From Membranipora membranacea (lineage: Eukaryota > Bryozoa > Gymnolaemata > Cheilostomatida > Membraniporidae): a stretch of DNA of 64,000 nucleotides. The notes under the pieces are model-generated. The model had not been told where the DNA came from. It worked only from the letters and a program-made list of their open reading frames with translations, and did not search any database. Both the position numbers and the translations under genes were made by a program. Where the stretch lies: positions 558,001 to 622,000 of the forward strand of contig OU612073.1 in NCBI GenBank assembly GCA_914767715.1, read 5' to 3'. Each line of letters starts with the position of its first letter. Positions within the stretch are counted from its first letter, which is position 1. Positions 11,299 through 22,556 of this stretch are shown piece after piece.

Positions 11299-12476
11299 AG
11301 CTTTTATCGTGAGGTTGATGAAACAATGCCATATAGCATAAGCTTGGTAGCAATTTATTGATTACGCCACATGAAGTTGAACAATGACACCAAATTCTGG
11401 CTATCCTTACAACTACTCTCCTAAGCATTGACATGTCTATCAATTTGTGCTATTAGCTGAATCCCATGAGGCAGCATGGATAGTTACATCCTCGATGCCG
11501 GGGCACTTCTGCTCAGTTGGACAGGGAGGGTAACTTTCCACTTACATTTGAATCTATTGTCCAATGGATCTGCCAACAGTAAACTCTCAACCTCACTTTG
11601 GTTGGTTAGTCTAGAGAAGATGTGGAAAATGAACTCAGTCTCAGTGTGGGCATAATTTGGTAGGAATAGGAAGGAACTGCCAGTTTAGTCATGAAAATTT
11701 TTGCTTTGCATGTACCAGCTCACCTGTAGATGAATGCTTGAAGCTTTTTCCTTGCAGAACTTGCAGAAGTTGCTTTAAATAAGCTGGATGTATCCTCCAT
11801 TTTTGCAACAACTTTATAAGAATGCCTATATGCCTTATATGACCTTAACCTGATCATGGTTGTTTGTTCTGCTTATTAGTGCTGAATCCAAACAGTGATC
11901 GAAGCAATAACACATGTAATGTTAAACCAAGTATTTTTCCTGTATAAGCCGACCATGGGCTATACTTACTCAGTTACATGGCTATTATAGTGAGATGTGA
12001 TTTGAGAATATGGTTATGATATTTGTCTATTGTGCCCTGAGGGCGTTATGGTCCGGTAAAATTACATATCTTCATGTAACCAGATCTACATTTACCATAA
12101 AATACCACATAATGTCCCAAACTATCAGACCAAATTTATTGCACAAAATATTTGGAGTTGTTTTTGTTATCATGCGGCATATAAGATGATAATCTGTATA
12201 AGAAGAAAATGCACCGTAAACTGACATGGAAAAATGAGAACTTTTGGAATTACATCAAATACCTAAATGGTTAGGCTTGCTGGAAGTTGAGCAAATAACA
12301 ATCAAACCAAGCAGTATTAATTTAGTATTTCAGGTTGGTTAAAAATAAATGGGCTCCATTTAATGAAAAGCCCAGATTGACGGAAACAAAAGTACCTGAT
12401 ATTTTCATGTTTTTATCTCACTCTCAGGATTCCTCACCTATATATACATTGTGTATAATGTGATGTTATATTGTAG

Positions 12477-12617
12477 ATTATCACAGTTAGATCGGCTTCA
12501 GGTGCTGGATATAAGTGAGAATAGTGCACTAGGAGCTGTACCAGAGGTAGTGTATAATCTGACACAACTTACTGAGCTGAGACTAGAGGGGTGTGGGATC
12601 ACAGAGATAAGTGACAG
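12477..12617 (+). CDS. LRR cassette exon A1
   Basis: 141 nt, flanked by TTGTAG acceptor and GACAG/GTATGT donor, phase 2 at both ends, so it can be skipped or repeated without breaking the frame. Encodes 47 residues, two leucine-rich repeats: LDRLQVLDI-SENSA-LGAVPEVVYNL and TQLTEL-RLEG-CGITEISD. The variable beta-strand residues are SENSA and RLEG. Confidence 0.88.
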
Positions 12618-13287
12618 GTATGTGAGAGTATCTTATACAGTCAGATAGTATACTTATATATCATCATGGTTGTTTGTTCTGCTTATTAGTGCTGAATCCA
12701 AACAGTGATCGAAGCAATAACACATGTAATGTTAAACCAAGTATTTTTCTTGTATACGCCGACCATGGGCTATACTTACTCAGTTACATGGCTATAATAG
12801 TGAGATGTGATTTGAGAATATGGTTATGATATTTGTCTATTATGCCCTGAGGGCGTTATGGTCCGGTAAAATTACATATCTTCATGTAACCAGAGCTACA
12901 TTTACCATAAAATACCACATAAAGTCCCAAATTATCAGACCAAATTTATTGCACAAAATATTTGGAGTTGTTTTTGTTATCATGCGGCATATAAGATGAT
13001 AATCTGTATATAGAAGAAAATGCACCGTAAACTGACATGGAAAAATGAGAACTTTTGGAATTACATCAAATACCTAAATGGTTAGGCTTGCTGGAAGTTG
13101 AGCAAATAACAATCAAACCAAGCAGTATTAATTTAGTATTTCAGGTTGGTTAAAAATAAATGGGCTCCATTTAATGAAAAGCCCAGATTGACGGAAACAA
13201 AAGTACCTGATATTTTCATGTTTTTATCTCACTCTCAGGATTCCTCACCTATATATACATTGTGTATAATGTGATGTTATATTGTAG

Positions 13288-13428
13288 ATTATCACAGTTA
13301 GATCGGCTTCAGGTGCTGGATATAAGTGAGAATAGTGCACTAGGAGCTGTACCAGAGGTAGTGTATAATCTGACACAACTTACTGAGCTGAGACTAGAGG
13401 GGTGTGGGATCACAGAGATAAGTGACAG
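13288..13428 (+). CDS. LRR cassette exon A2
   Basis: Identical to cassette A1 over its 141 nt, including the variable residues SENSA and RLEG. A1 and A2 are therefore the youngest duplication or a recently converted pair. Phase 2-2. Confidence 0.88.
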
Positions 13429-14098
13429 GTATGTGAGAGTATCTTATACAGTCAGATAGTATACTTATATATCATCATGGTTGTTTGTTCTGCTTATTAG
13501 TGCTGAATCCAAACAGTGATCGAAGCAATAACACATGTAATGTTAAACCAAGTATTTTTCTTGTATACGCCGACCATGGGCTATACTTACTCAGTTACAT
13601 GGCTATAATAGTGAGATGTGATTTGAGAATATGGTTATGATATTTGTCTATTATGCCCTGAGGGCGTTATGGTCCGGTAAAATTACATATCTTCATGTAA
13701 CCAGAGCTACATTTACCATAAAATACCACATAAAGTCCCAAATTATCAGACCAAATTTATTGCACAAAATATTTGGAGTTGTTTTTGTTATCATGCGGCA
13801 TATAAGATGATAATCTGTATATAGAAGAAAATGCACCGTAAACTGACATGGAAAAATGAGAACTTTTGGAATTACATCAAATACCTAAATGGTTAGGCTT
13901 GCTGGAAGTTGAGCAAATAACAATCAAACCAAGCAGTATTAATTTAGTATTTCAGGTTGGTTAAAAATAAATGGGCTCCATTTAATGAAAAGCCCAGATT
14001 GACGGAAACAAAAGTACCTGATATTTTCATGTTTTTATCTCACTCTCAGGATTCCTCACCTATATATACATTGTGTATAACGTGATGTTATATTGTAG

Positions 14099-14239
14099 AT
14101 TATCACAGTTGGATCAGCTTCAGGTGCTGGACATCAGTTTTCACAGGGAACTAGGAGCTGTACCGGAGGGAGTGTATAATCTGACACAACTTACTGAGCT
14201 TAGAATGTATGACTGTGGGATCACAGAGATAAGTGACAG
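14099..14239 (+). CDS. LRR cassette exon A3
   Basis: Same framework as A1 but first-strand residues SFHRE and second-strand residues RMYD, and VPEG instead of VPEV. The flanking introns match those of A1 and A2 almost base for base, so change is concentrated inside the exon. Phase 2-2. Confidence 0.88.
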
Positions 14240-14907
14240 GTATGTGAGAGTATCTTATACAGTCAGATAGTATACTTATATATCATCATGGTTGTTTGTT
14301 CTGCTTATTAGTGCTGAATCCAAACAGTGATCGAAGCAATAACACATGTAATGTTAAACCAAGTATTTTTCTTGTATAAGCCGACCATGGGCTATACTTA
14401 CTCAGTTACATGGCTATTATAGTGAGATGTGATTTGAGAATATGGTTATGATATTTGTCTATTATGCCCTGAGGGCGTTATGGTCCGGTAAAATTACATA
14501 TCTTCATGTAACCAGATCTACATTTACCATAAAATACCACATAATGTCCCAAACTATCAGACCAAATTTATTGCACAAAATATTTGGAGTTGTTTTTGTT
14601 ATCATGCGGCATATAAGATGATAATCTGTATATAGAAGAAAATGCACCGTAAACTGACATGGAAAAATGAGAACTTTTGGAATTACATCAAATACCTAAA
14701 TGGTTAGGCTTGCTGGAAGTTGAGCAAATAACAATCAAACCAAGCAGTATTAATTTAGTATTTCAGGTTGGTTAAAAATAAATGGGCTCCATTTAATGAA
14801 AAGCCCAGATTGACGGAAACAAAAGTACCAGATATTTTCATGTTTTTATCTCATACTCAGTATTCCTCACATATATACATTGTGTATGACGTGATGTTTT
14901 ATTGTAG

Positions 14908-15048
14908 ATTATCACAGTTAGATCAGCTCAAGATGCTGGACATCGCTGGTAACATTGACCTAGGAGCTGTACCGGAGGTAGTGTATAATATGACACAACT
15001 TACTGAGCTGAGAATGTGGGGGTGTGGGATCACAGAGATAAGTGACAG
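14908..15048 (+). CDS. LRR cassette exon A4
   Basis: Variable residues AGNID and RMWG; framework differences are LKML for LQVL and YNMTQ for YNLTQ. Last cassette before the long intron that leads to the LRR-Roc exon. Phase 2-2. Confidence 0.88.
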
Positions 15049-17416
15049 GTATGTGAGAGTATCTTATACAGTCAGATAGTACATTTATATATCATTATGA
15101 TTCTTGATTTTGTATTAGCTTAGCCTGAGCTGTATTTTCTCCTATACCCGGCTGTGAATAATATGGAAATATTCCCTGATGGCAAGTTTCACCGTATCAC
15201 ATTTTTTGCAAACCAGATTTAAATTTACCCTTAGACACCCATCTATTCAAAATATAAACAAAATATTTGTGTGTGCAAAATTATTAGGAGTTGTCTCATA
15301 TTTATCACAGATACTTCATAAACGATCACAGATACTTCACTCTTTATTCAATATTAATATTAGAGAATATAGTTGTCACATCATGAACCAGTGATATCAT
15401 GAATAGCTTATTCGCTTTCGGCCCATCGTTATCAATAGCTGTGTACAGGTGCTTAGTTGGCTATTTATCTTGTTAGTTCTATTTCAGTATATCAATTATT
15501 GTTAGTATTGTAATCAAAATCATCGCTCAGGCCAAGCAATAAAAATCTCGAAGCCCAACCTTTCCATTCTTGATAAAATACCTCTTTTTTTTTATTGGAA
15601 TTTTATCATAACATGAACGTGAATTTAATGCCATCACGAATAATTTCAGGCAGCTCTGTCATGTGATATATGGTTATGCGGTTGATGTAGCCTCCAGTTT
15701 TTATCTTCCAGTCAGACAGTCATTACCACTATGCCTTGACTTCATTACAGCCCTCCGTACAGTTGTTCTCTTTGTTGTGTCCTGCCGCGATTTCAGATCA
15801 GTCTCTCAGTTTTTTTATGTATCGTTAAGTTGCATCCTTATATCTGGGCCTAGGTCTAACCTGACTTTCCCTCTCATGGCTTTGGGAGTACAGTTTATGT
15901 CCAGGAAGCCGAACATTGTTCATCAAGTTTACGTCGGAACGATCTCAGCTTTCTCTCTATGAGAATGAAATAAGCTATACCAGACAGGAAGGCATTGGAG
16001 CACAATCCACGGTCTCAATATACCTTATCTTATCACATCATCCGGTATTCGTCACGCCTCTCAGTTCTCTCATCATGTAGGCATTTTGCTTCTTAACTTG
16101 TGTCCTCTATATCGTCCAGCCTTCATCTCCATGTATATATACGTATATATGATATATACATCGCCTTATACTCAACGCTGTGTATCTTTGGCTCTGGTGG
16201 CAACAACGCACTGTCATCAGTAAAAAACATCTCTCTTACTAGAATAGGTATCTGGCGGGGGGGGGGGGGGGGCGAGCTATTGTCTTGTAGCAGTGAGACA
16301 CTAAAGAGATCTGCCTAATGCATTGTTCTGTATGCGAATCCCTTCTTGTGTATCCTTAAATGCAAATTTTAGTTCAGTGTAAGCTGGTTAATTTCGGACT
16401 TCATAATTGGGAACTCCCGTTGATTCAAACAATGAAAATTGGTCCCTCCAGCCAGATGTCAGTGCATTCTATTGTCACTTAATTCAGACTCGGCTTAATT
16501 AGGCCGTATTTTTGTGGTCTCCAGAGGTTTGAATAAAGTGAACTGCACTGCATAGCTGTCAGATATATTCACAATAGTGTGGATGCGAGCAATCCTTATA
16601 GCTCAACACCACAGCAAAATCTTAGGAGGGAACTCTTGAGGGTACCTAAGTTCTACAATAATGGTAAAAGTTAATGTATATTTGTAATGTGACAATTTGA
16701 GCACTAAATTTAATTTAACCAATGCACAATACAGGGTATGGATATAAGTGATCATATTAAATTATTTTGAGATTTGGGATTTACTACTATTGTAGCGATT
16801 TATACACAGAATTAAAACTGGCTTACACATACTACACTACACTAATAAATAAATTAAGTTTGTGATACATTTGGCTTTAATTGTTTTACACATTTTTTGG
16901 GAAAGTTGAGTCTCTCTACTATCTTCTGCCTGGATAGATATATATGTATATAATATGATCAATTTGTTTGTCCTTGTTTGGGGTCTGCTCATTGTCAGCC
17001 CAAATGTCGTTTTAATCCAGAAAAGTCACTGAATTTAGGTCAAGATCTAGGTCTAACCTTATATTTTCAGAATGAAATATTATCACAGGTTATTGCTTGA
17101 ATAGATATTATAGTGTTTATATAAATATAGCTGTGGTTTTCATGCACTCTTTTGGGATATTGAATTTGATTATGATACCTCAATGTCTTTAGGTATTCCT
17201 CACGTATAGAGGGGTTAATTCATATCCCATTGGCATCCTTTATTGTTTGGTGGGTGTTGCACATGTGGCAATGATGATATCAATATTGTGAACACCAAGA
17301 ACATAAATCAGTAATCACTTGAGTAAAAATATTAAATAAACCAGGAATACCATAAAAACAAATATAGTTTTGAAATGTGTAAATCTACCCTGAATAAGTA
17401 TTGTATTGTATTGTAG
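15049..17416 (+). other. Long intron before the LRR-Roc exon (unit A)
   Basis: No supported exon. Contains a run of about 17 G at 16256-16272 that is only GGGG in unit B, and A-only DNA at about 16540-16975. An open stretch at 15663-15962 is conserved in B (50200-50499) but the whole intron is equally conserved, so it is not evidence of coding. Confidence 0.6.
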
Positions 17417-19429
17417 ATTGTCAGATCTCACTGAGCTTGAGGAACTGCATATAGGAGGGAATGAGTTCATCACACTCCCTACAGCAATTCTCAAATTAAC
17501 GAAACTGAAGACACTGTACCTTGGCTTTAACAGGAGTCTGCAGTCATTAGATCCCCGTCTGTTACTTCTACCTGCTCTGGAGAAGCTGGACTGTGTATAC
17601 TGTGAAGCTCTGACATCTCCACCTTATGCAGTCTGTCAGCAGGGTCTGCAGGCTGTAAAACAGTATTACACAGATCTCAAACAAACAGGAGGAATAAAAC
17701 TTCTAATAGTCTCTGCTGCAGTGATAGGAAACAGGATGGCAGGTAAAACTAGTCTGATAAACAGTCTGAAAGCCCGAGAACGTAAACTCACGTATCGTAA
17801 CACGGAGGGAGAGTATGATGACACAACAGAGGTGTTCAAAATAGAAGAGATTGAAATGGGAGATTCACAGTTAAAGATCTTTGACTTTGGAGGTGACAGA
17901 ATATATCACTTGACGTATGTTATTACAATCCGTAATAATTACATTCCAATAGTCGTTGTGAATATGGAAGAGTTTGATCAGCTATCTACGTCTAAGGGTT
18001 GTAAGGAAGCAGTGAGAATTTTAGCACTAGACTACATATCTCACCTTTATACATCAAGCCCTCGGCTTGACTCTCCCTTCGTTGTTCTCACACACAAAGA
18101 CAAACTCAGCCCTGCAAAGTTTGAAAGCAGAGCAACTGAGCTCTCTGATTCTCTCAAAACGCTCTGTTCAGAAATGATGGAGGAGGAAAGGCACTTCTCA
18201 AAAGGAAAATCCGAGTTTTGCAAAATTCTTATCTTCTCAAAGGACAAGCAAATTATCTCCCCTCAAGATATATTCACACTGGGCCAGGATGATGTAAACA
18301 ATGAGGTCATCCTTCGCATTCTCTGTCAGCTTCAGATGAGAGCAGAACCATTCTTCACTACCATCCCCAAACTTTGGGAGCTTCTTCTTCTATTCTTTGA
18401 CAGTATGGCACATTTGCCATTCATTCTTCTTGTTGAGGTGAAACAGAGATTCCCTGGTGATGCCGGCTTCACAGTGCTACGCTACATGCATAACATTGGT
18501 AGAATTCTGTGGTTTGAACATGATGAGATCTTGAGAGGATTTGTTTTCCATAAGCTGACAGAGGTGACGGACATGATCGCTTTACTGTTTCATCACAGGT
18601 CAGCTGACCTATGGAAGTCTCATATCAATGCTCAGCCAAACTTCATCTCATTTGAAAATGAAATGATACAAAAGAGCAAGTATCAAAAGCTTGTAAGAGA
18701 GTTTATACAGACAGGAGTTATCGACGAAGCTGTGCTGGTCACGGTGATCAGTAGTAGAAGTTTTCCCCGCGAACCGGCCATAATCACTACTAAAGTCATT
18801 CAAACTACTGTGTGGACCTATTCATACATCACCGCGGAACACATACATTGTTCCATACTTCTCTAAAGGCTCAATGGATCTGATCCCAACAGACATCAAG
18901 CTGCTTCAGCTACGTGTAGACATTTCATTCAAAGGTCTGTCCCCTCCCTCTTATATATACAGCCTACTCACCTGCCAGTTTCTAGCTCCATTCACAGACC
19001 CCGGTCTTCGGCTTAGAACGGCTAAGAACGGAGCCATGGTACATCATGGTAACACAGTGAGTCGAGTAGTGCACAGCAGTAGAGACCGTAAGGTTAGTGT
19101 ACTCGTAGACACCCCAGCAGCACATATAGATTCCTCCTGGAAACAACTGATTGACCACACAGACTCTATCATCAATCACCTGCTCTCTATCTGGGTCGCA
19201 GCTCGACCTATATGTGAGTTCTACTGTGCTCACTGTCTGTATCTACACGAGTCTGAGCCTGAGATAGAAGTAGATCCAGACTGGTATTCTCCTCTGAACC
19301 ACAATGAGAGGGATAAGCCTCTATCTCACCTGCTGAGAAGACTGCCTTCTAATGCTGACCCTGTGAGCTGCTGTAACGACCAAACGAATGGTGGACAACT
19401 CCGAGTACCAAGACCTCTGAGGTTTCCAT
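17417..19429 (+). CDS. ROCO-caspase gene A: LRR-Roc-COR exon(s)
   Basis: After a TATTGTAG acceptor (phase 2) about 75 residues form three more leucine-rich repeats (NEFITLPTAILKLTKLKTL; LLLLPALEKL). A Roc GTPase follows: P-loop GNRMAGKTS at 17727-17753, switch motif DFGG at 17883-17894, and THKD (G4 position) at 18090-18101, as in LRRK-type Roc domains. A COR domain follows (LRYMHNIGRILWFEHDE, LRGFVFHKLTEVTDMIALLF). The frame ends at 18866 but the COR clearly continues in another frame (PRNTYIVPYFSKGSMDL). This is either a one-base frameshift near 18781-18795 or a 52-nt intron 18744-18795 (ACG/GTGATC ... CTAAAG/TCATTC) that restores frame. Exon ends CCAT/GTAAGT at 19429 (phase 1). Role: GTP-switched dimeric signalling module. 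Confidence 0.88.
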
Positions 19430-19686
19430 GTAAGTACGCAGATCAAACACAAACTTTGTTACCAATACAAAATTGTTTTTTCTGATATTTCATGATGAAA
19501 AAGGTAATTATCAGCAAAATGGAATTTTTGTTCTCTTATTTGAATAAATCCCTCTGATTTCTGGTTAACACATTTTTTCGATTGCAGATATATAAAACCT
19601 TGCTAGGATTTGCCATCTGTTGTGACTTCCAATTGATTCAATCATTTGGTTAGAGAAATATGACAGTGTAATTTTTTCTCTGATAG

Positions 19687-20132
19687 GTTTATCACTGACA
19701 GAAGCAGATAAAGATGAAGTCAGCACCTATATATCCACTCTACAGCCACAGGACACACCAGCTCTTCTGGGTCTGTACAGTTATATCAGGATTAGGTTTA
19801 GGGATAAGTTTATACCTTCACTTCTGTACATAACAGCATATATTTGTCATATATTATAATTTCACTTCATTGGGCTTGAGCAGATTATAGGTCAACTTAA
19901 CTTATTATAACTTGTATTAATTAGGATAAATTTATTTAATTGTCTCCCCACAGCTGTACAACCAGAGGAGACACACAGAGCAGTAGCAGCTGGTGGAGAG
20001 AATGTCAGAAATGATATACAGAATAATGAGGAAGCTGTAGATGAGATCATAGAGCTGATGACATCACAACCTCCAATAATCGACCTACCGCTGGTCATCA
20101 GTGACTCACAGGAAACTAACTCACAGGAAACG
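19687..20132 (+). CDS. ROCO-caspase gene A: linker exons
   Basis: Two exons, 19687-19770 (TGATAG acceptor, phase 1 in, CTGG/GTCTGT donor, phase 1 out) and 19954-20132 (CCACAG acceptor, ACG/GTAAGT donor, phase 0 out). They encode about 88 residues: LTEADKDEVSTYISTLQPQD, then an acidic, Gln/Asn-rich stretch (RNDIQNNEEAVDEIIELMTS). No domain recognised. It connects COR to the caspase and may be a flexible or helical spacer; its aspartates could be cleavage sites, which is speculation. Confidence 0.7.
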
Positions 20133-20381
20133 GTAAGTTGTCCTTCTATTACTACAGACTTCAGGTGAATTATATAAGTTTATACAGCTTATATTCATGA
20201 TGATCCATTGCTTGATTACAGTTAGTTGTAAGTAAAACTGAACTCGTCTCTTTGTCTGCATGGACAAATATTTTATTCTAGATGATCATTTTGATTAAAC
20301 ACCATTTTTATATATATCATACAAGGTAAAGGTTAAATATACGTGTTCTGAATATTATCAATATCCCCTTCCCTAATTTAG

Positions 20382-20965
20382 ATGAGATATAAGATGACTA
20401 AGACAAGAGGTCGAGCTCTCATATTATCTAATAAGTATGAGTACACTAATCAACGAGGTCAACAAGTCTGGAGAGCGGGTGCTGACATTGATCATGAGAA
20501 TATGAAGAATATGCTGGAGAACTTTGGGTTTGTTGTGAATGGAGAGTATAAAAACTACACTTCAGAGGTAACCCATTCAATATAATCCATTACTATAATG
20601 TGAACAAGAAATGCACCAGATTGAAAGATTGAGCTTTCATGTATTTCACGGAACCCGGCAACATTATTCATGAAGGCTGTCACATTCCCTCAATTTTCTT
20701 ATAAAATAAACATGTTTGTTTATAAAGGATATGGTGACCGAGATTCACAGAGAGACCCAGCTGGTAGACCAGACAGGCCAGTCGGTATACAAAGATCTAG
20801 GAATGTTTGTACTGGTTATCACTAGTCATGGCGCTGAAGGAACTGTTGTCGGATCTGATCACAAACACATCAAACTCACTGATATCTATCAGTCATTATC
20901 TGCTCAAAACTTCCCGGCTATGAAAGGAAAACCAAAACTCCTAATAATACAAGCCTGTGCCGGAG
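20382..20965 (+). CDS. ROCO-caspase gene A: caspase p20 exons
   Basis: Exons 20382-20567 (phase 0-0) and 20728-20965 (phase 0 to 1). First exon: KTRGRALILSNKYEYTNQRG, ADIDHENMKNMLENFGFVV, the start of a caspase p20 (strand 1, R-G loop, D-x-x-N-M-x-x-x-L-x-x-x-G-F). Second exon: YKDLGMFVLVITSHGAEGTV with the catalytic His at 20827-20829, and KPKLLIIQACAGG with the catalytic Cys at 20956-20958. The pentapeptide is QACAG rather than the usual QACRG, losing the Arg next to the catalytic Cys. Both catalytic residues are present, so protease activity is plausible. This is the effector part of a single LRR-Roc-COR-caspase polypeptide, since all exon phases are compatible. Confidence 0.9.
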
Positions 20966-21212
20966 GTTAGTACGTCTGCTACAATTAAAGAATTATGACA
21001 AGCAGAAACAACAGGTACTGTTTGTATCTGACATCAATGTAACATAACCAACAATGCAAATCCTTGAGACAGAAGTTAGAATCTATCATAATTATTATTA
21101 TTATTATTATCATATAATTATTGCCGACATGTTATGAGCTATCAGACGTTTTGTACCAACAATGTCTCATCAATATTTCGTGTCATATCCTGTGATGAAT
21201 TTCTATTTGCAG

Positions 21213-21775
21213 TTAACAGAGAGATGATGACAGACTCGATAAATGACACAGCTGTTGATCAGCAGTATAACAGACAGGAGGTGACATCACAGACAGCAGA
21301 TTATGGACATGTAGACTCAGAGCCCAGTGATATCTCTGTGGCTAATCTGTTTGTCATGCAAGCAAGCTTTGATAGTAAGTGACATCTGAGCCTATCTGCC
21401 ACAGACTGAAAGTTTACCGCCTTTTCACAGCAGTATAGATGCAAAATCTCAAAAAAGAAGAGGGATGAGTTTGCACATTGCGGATTATCATCTCTCAGAA
21501 TTTTTGTGAAATATTTCCTAAACTAGTACCCTTTTGATTGTTCAGTTCAGTTGTACAAGTTAATATAAACTGACTCAAAACTGTTGATATCACATTCAAC
21601 TGTTATTCTATACATCTCTTTGATATGTTCAATCATTCTAATCTGTTGAAAATTTTCCTCTTCAGCATTTGTGTCAATAAGATCGACAGATTTGGGATCT
21701 CAATTCATCAGAGCTGTGGTTGTGACTTTCTACAAGTATGCTCATAAACAACACCTACAGACTCTGGGGAATATG
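21213..21775 (+). CDS. ROCO-caspase gene A: inter-subunit linker and p10 start
   Basis: Exons 21213-21374 (TTGCAG acceptor, phase 1-1) and 21666-21775 (TTCAG acceptor, ATG/GTAAGT donor, phase 1 to 0). The first gives the linker (VNREMMTDSINDTAVDQQYN, DYGHVDSEPSDISVANLF) with several aspartates suitable for autoprocessing. The second gives FVSIRSTDLGSQFIRAVVVT, matching the p10 core S-x-R-x-x-x-x-G-S-x-F, followed by the helix YKYAHKQHLQTLGNM. Confidence 0.85.
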
Positions 21776-22043
21776 GTAAGTTTCTTATATAGAAATATGT
21801 TTCATTTCTGCTCTACAGTAAATGATATGATAGTCTGATATATCAGACTGGGTATCATTCCGATCAGAGAGTTGTCCCAAAGCTTTTTTATCATCCCGGT
21901 ATATAAGACGTGTCAATTGGAATAATTCAAACGAACACGTGTTAGTTGTGGTTGCTGTGGTTGCTGTAGTGACCTTGGCGTGGCGTGGTTACAAATATTG
22001 TATTCAGTTATTGAGCCTATGGGTATTATTTCTGTCTTGACAG

Positions 22044-22556
22044 ATCCAGAAAGCTGTCAGTAAGAGCAGCGTGCAGAGAACTGATGAACTCAGGCAGATA
22101 GTGTCACCTCAGGATAGAGAGAAGGCGTATGTAGCTCAGATGCCTAAGATAACCAGTACTATGTGTAACAGACCACTCTACCTAGAACCAGGAATAGATA
22201 TGAGACATCTAGGAGAGCATCCAGCTAGTGTTACTACTGATGTCAGAGATCCTAATCCTCCCCAGACTACGATCTCCTGGCTCGCTGGTATAAATAATAC
22301 ATTGATAATCTACTTAGCAATCAACTCTCAAACTTATCATGTGCAGTTATACTTCAGTCACTCATAAAACTTACCCTTTATTTAGGCCAGTAGAGCTGCG
22401 CCAATCACATGTTATTTCATACAATCAGTCAATAATGTGATTAAGTTAAATGAAACATTTTCTCGTGTATTTATAGATGATGTAGTGACAACACGTGGAG
22501 GAGGAGGAGCTACAACCTCACAGAATATCAGAAAATGGAGAATAGACAGGACATGA
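22044..22556 (+). CDS. ROCO-caspase gene A: p10 end and C-terminal tail
   Basis: Exons 22044-22287 (phase 0 to 1) and 22477-22556 (phase 1 to stop TGA at 22554-22556). The first contains a helical stretch and AQMPKITSTMCNRPLYLEPG, the typical end of a caspase p10 (P-x-x-x-S-T-x-x-x-x-L-Y-L-x-P-G), then about 35 residues of polar tail. The last exon encodes 26 residues with a GGGGA run, ending KWRIDRT. No further domain. The terminal exon closes the gene; no clear canonical polyadenylation hexamer was found close to it. Confidence 0.8.

Larger units (their letters stand above)
9229..11853 (-). mobile_element. hAT-family DNA transposon, right end missing in A
   Basis: Left end begins CAGGGCTGTATCC near 9230; the matching right terminus (GGATACGGCCCTG) is present in unit B at 45284-45296 but lost in A, where the element is joined directly to the LRR-intron repeat at about 11853. 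It encodes a transposase C-terminal part on the minus strand (10645-11298). GC-rich stretch 10413-10480 (GGGGGGTTTGGGGGGC and AAGCCCCCCAACGGGG) is typical of hAT ends and may mark a nested element starting near 10083. It lies in the ROCO intron, opposite to the host gene. Confidence 0.75.
11854..15095 (+). repeat. Four tandem ~811-bp units, each with one LRR cassette exon (unit A)
   Basis: The motif TCATGGTTGTTTGTTCTGC starts a unit at 11854, 12664, 13475 and 14286, so spacing is 810-811 bp. Each unit has about 620 bp of intron, one 141-nt LRR exon and a splice donor. The introns differ by only a handful of bases, which points to very recent duplication or ongoing gene conversion. The fourth unit ends in a different downstream intron. 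Confidence 0.95.

Noticed and set aside
14768-14907. Upstream extension of the LRR cassette frame (MVKNKWAPFNE), also at 49305-49444
   Set aside because: It is the same intron sequence that has stops in the other cassettes; the splice acceptor TTGTAG lies inside it.
15663-15962. Open frame of 99 codons conserved in both units
   Set aside because: The surrounding intron is equally conserved, so openness carries no coding signal; no splice partners or domain.
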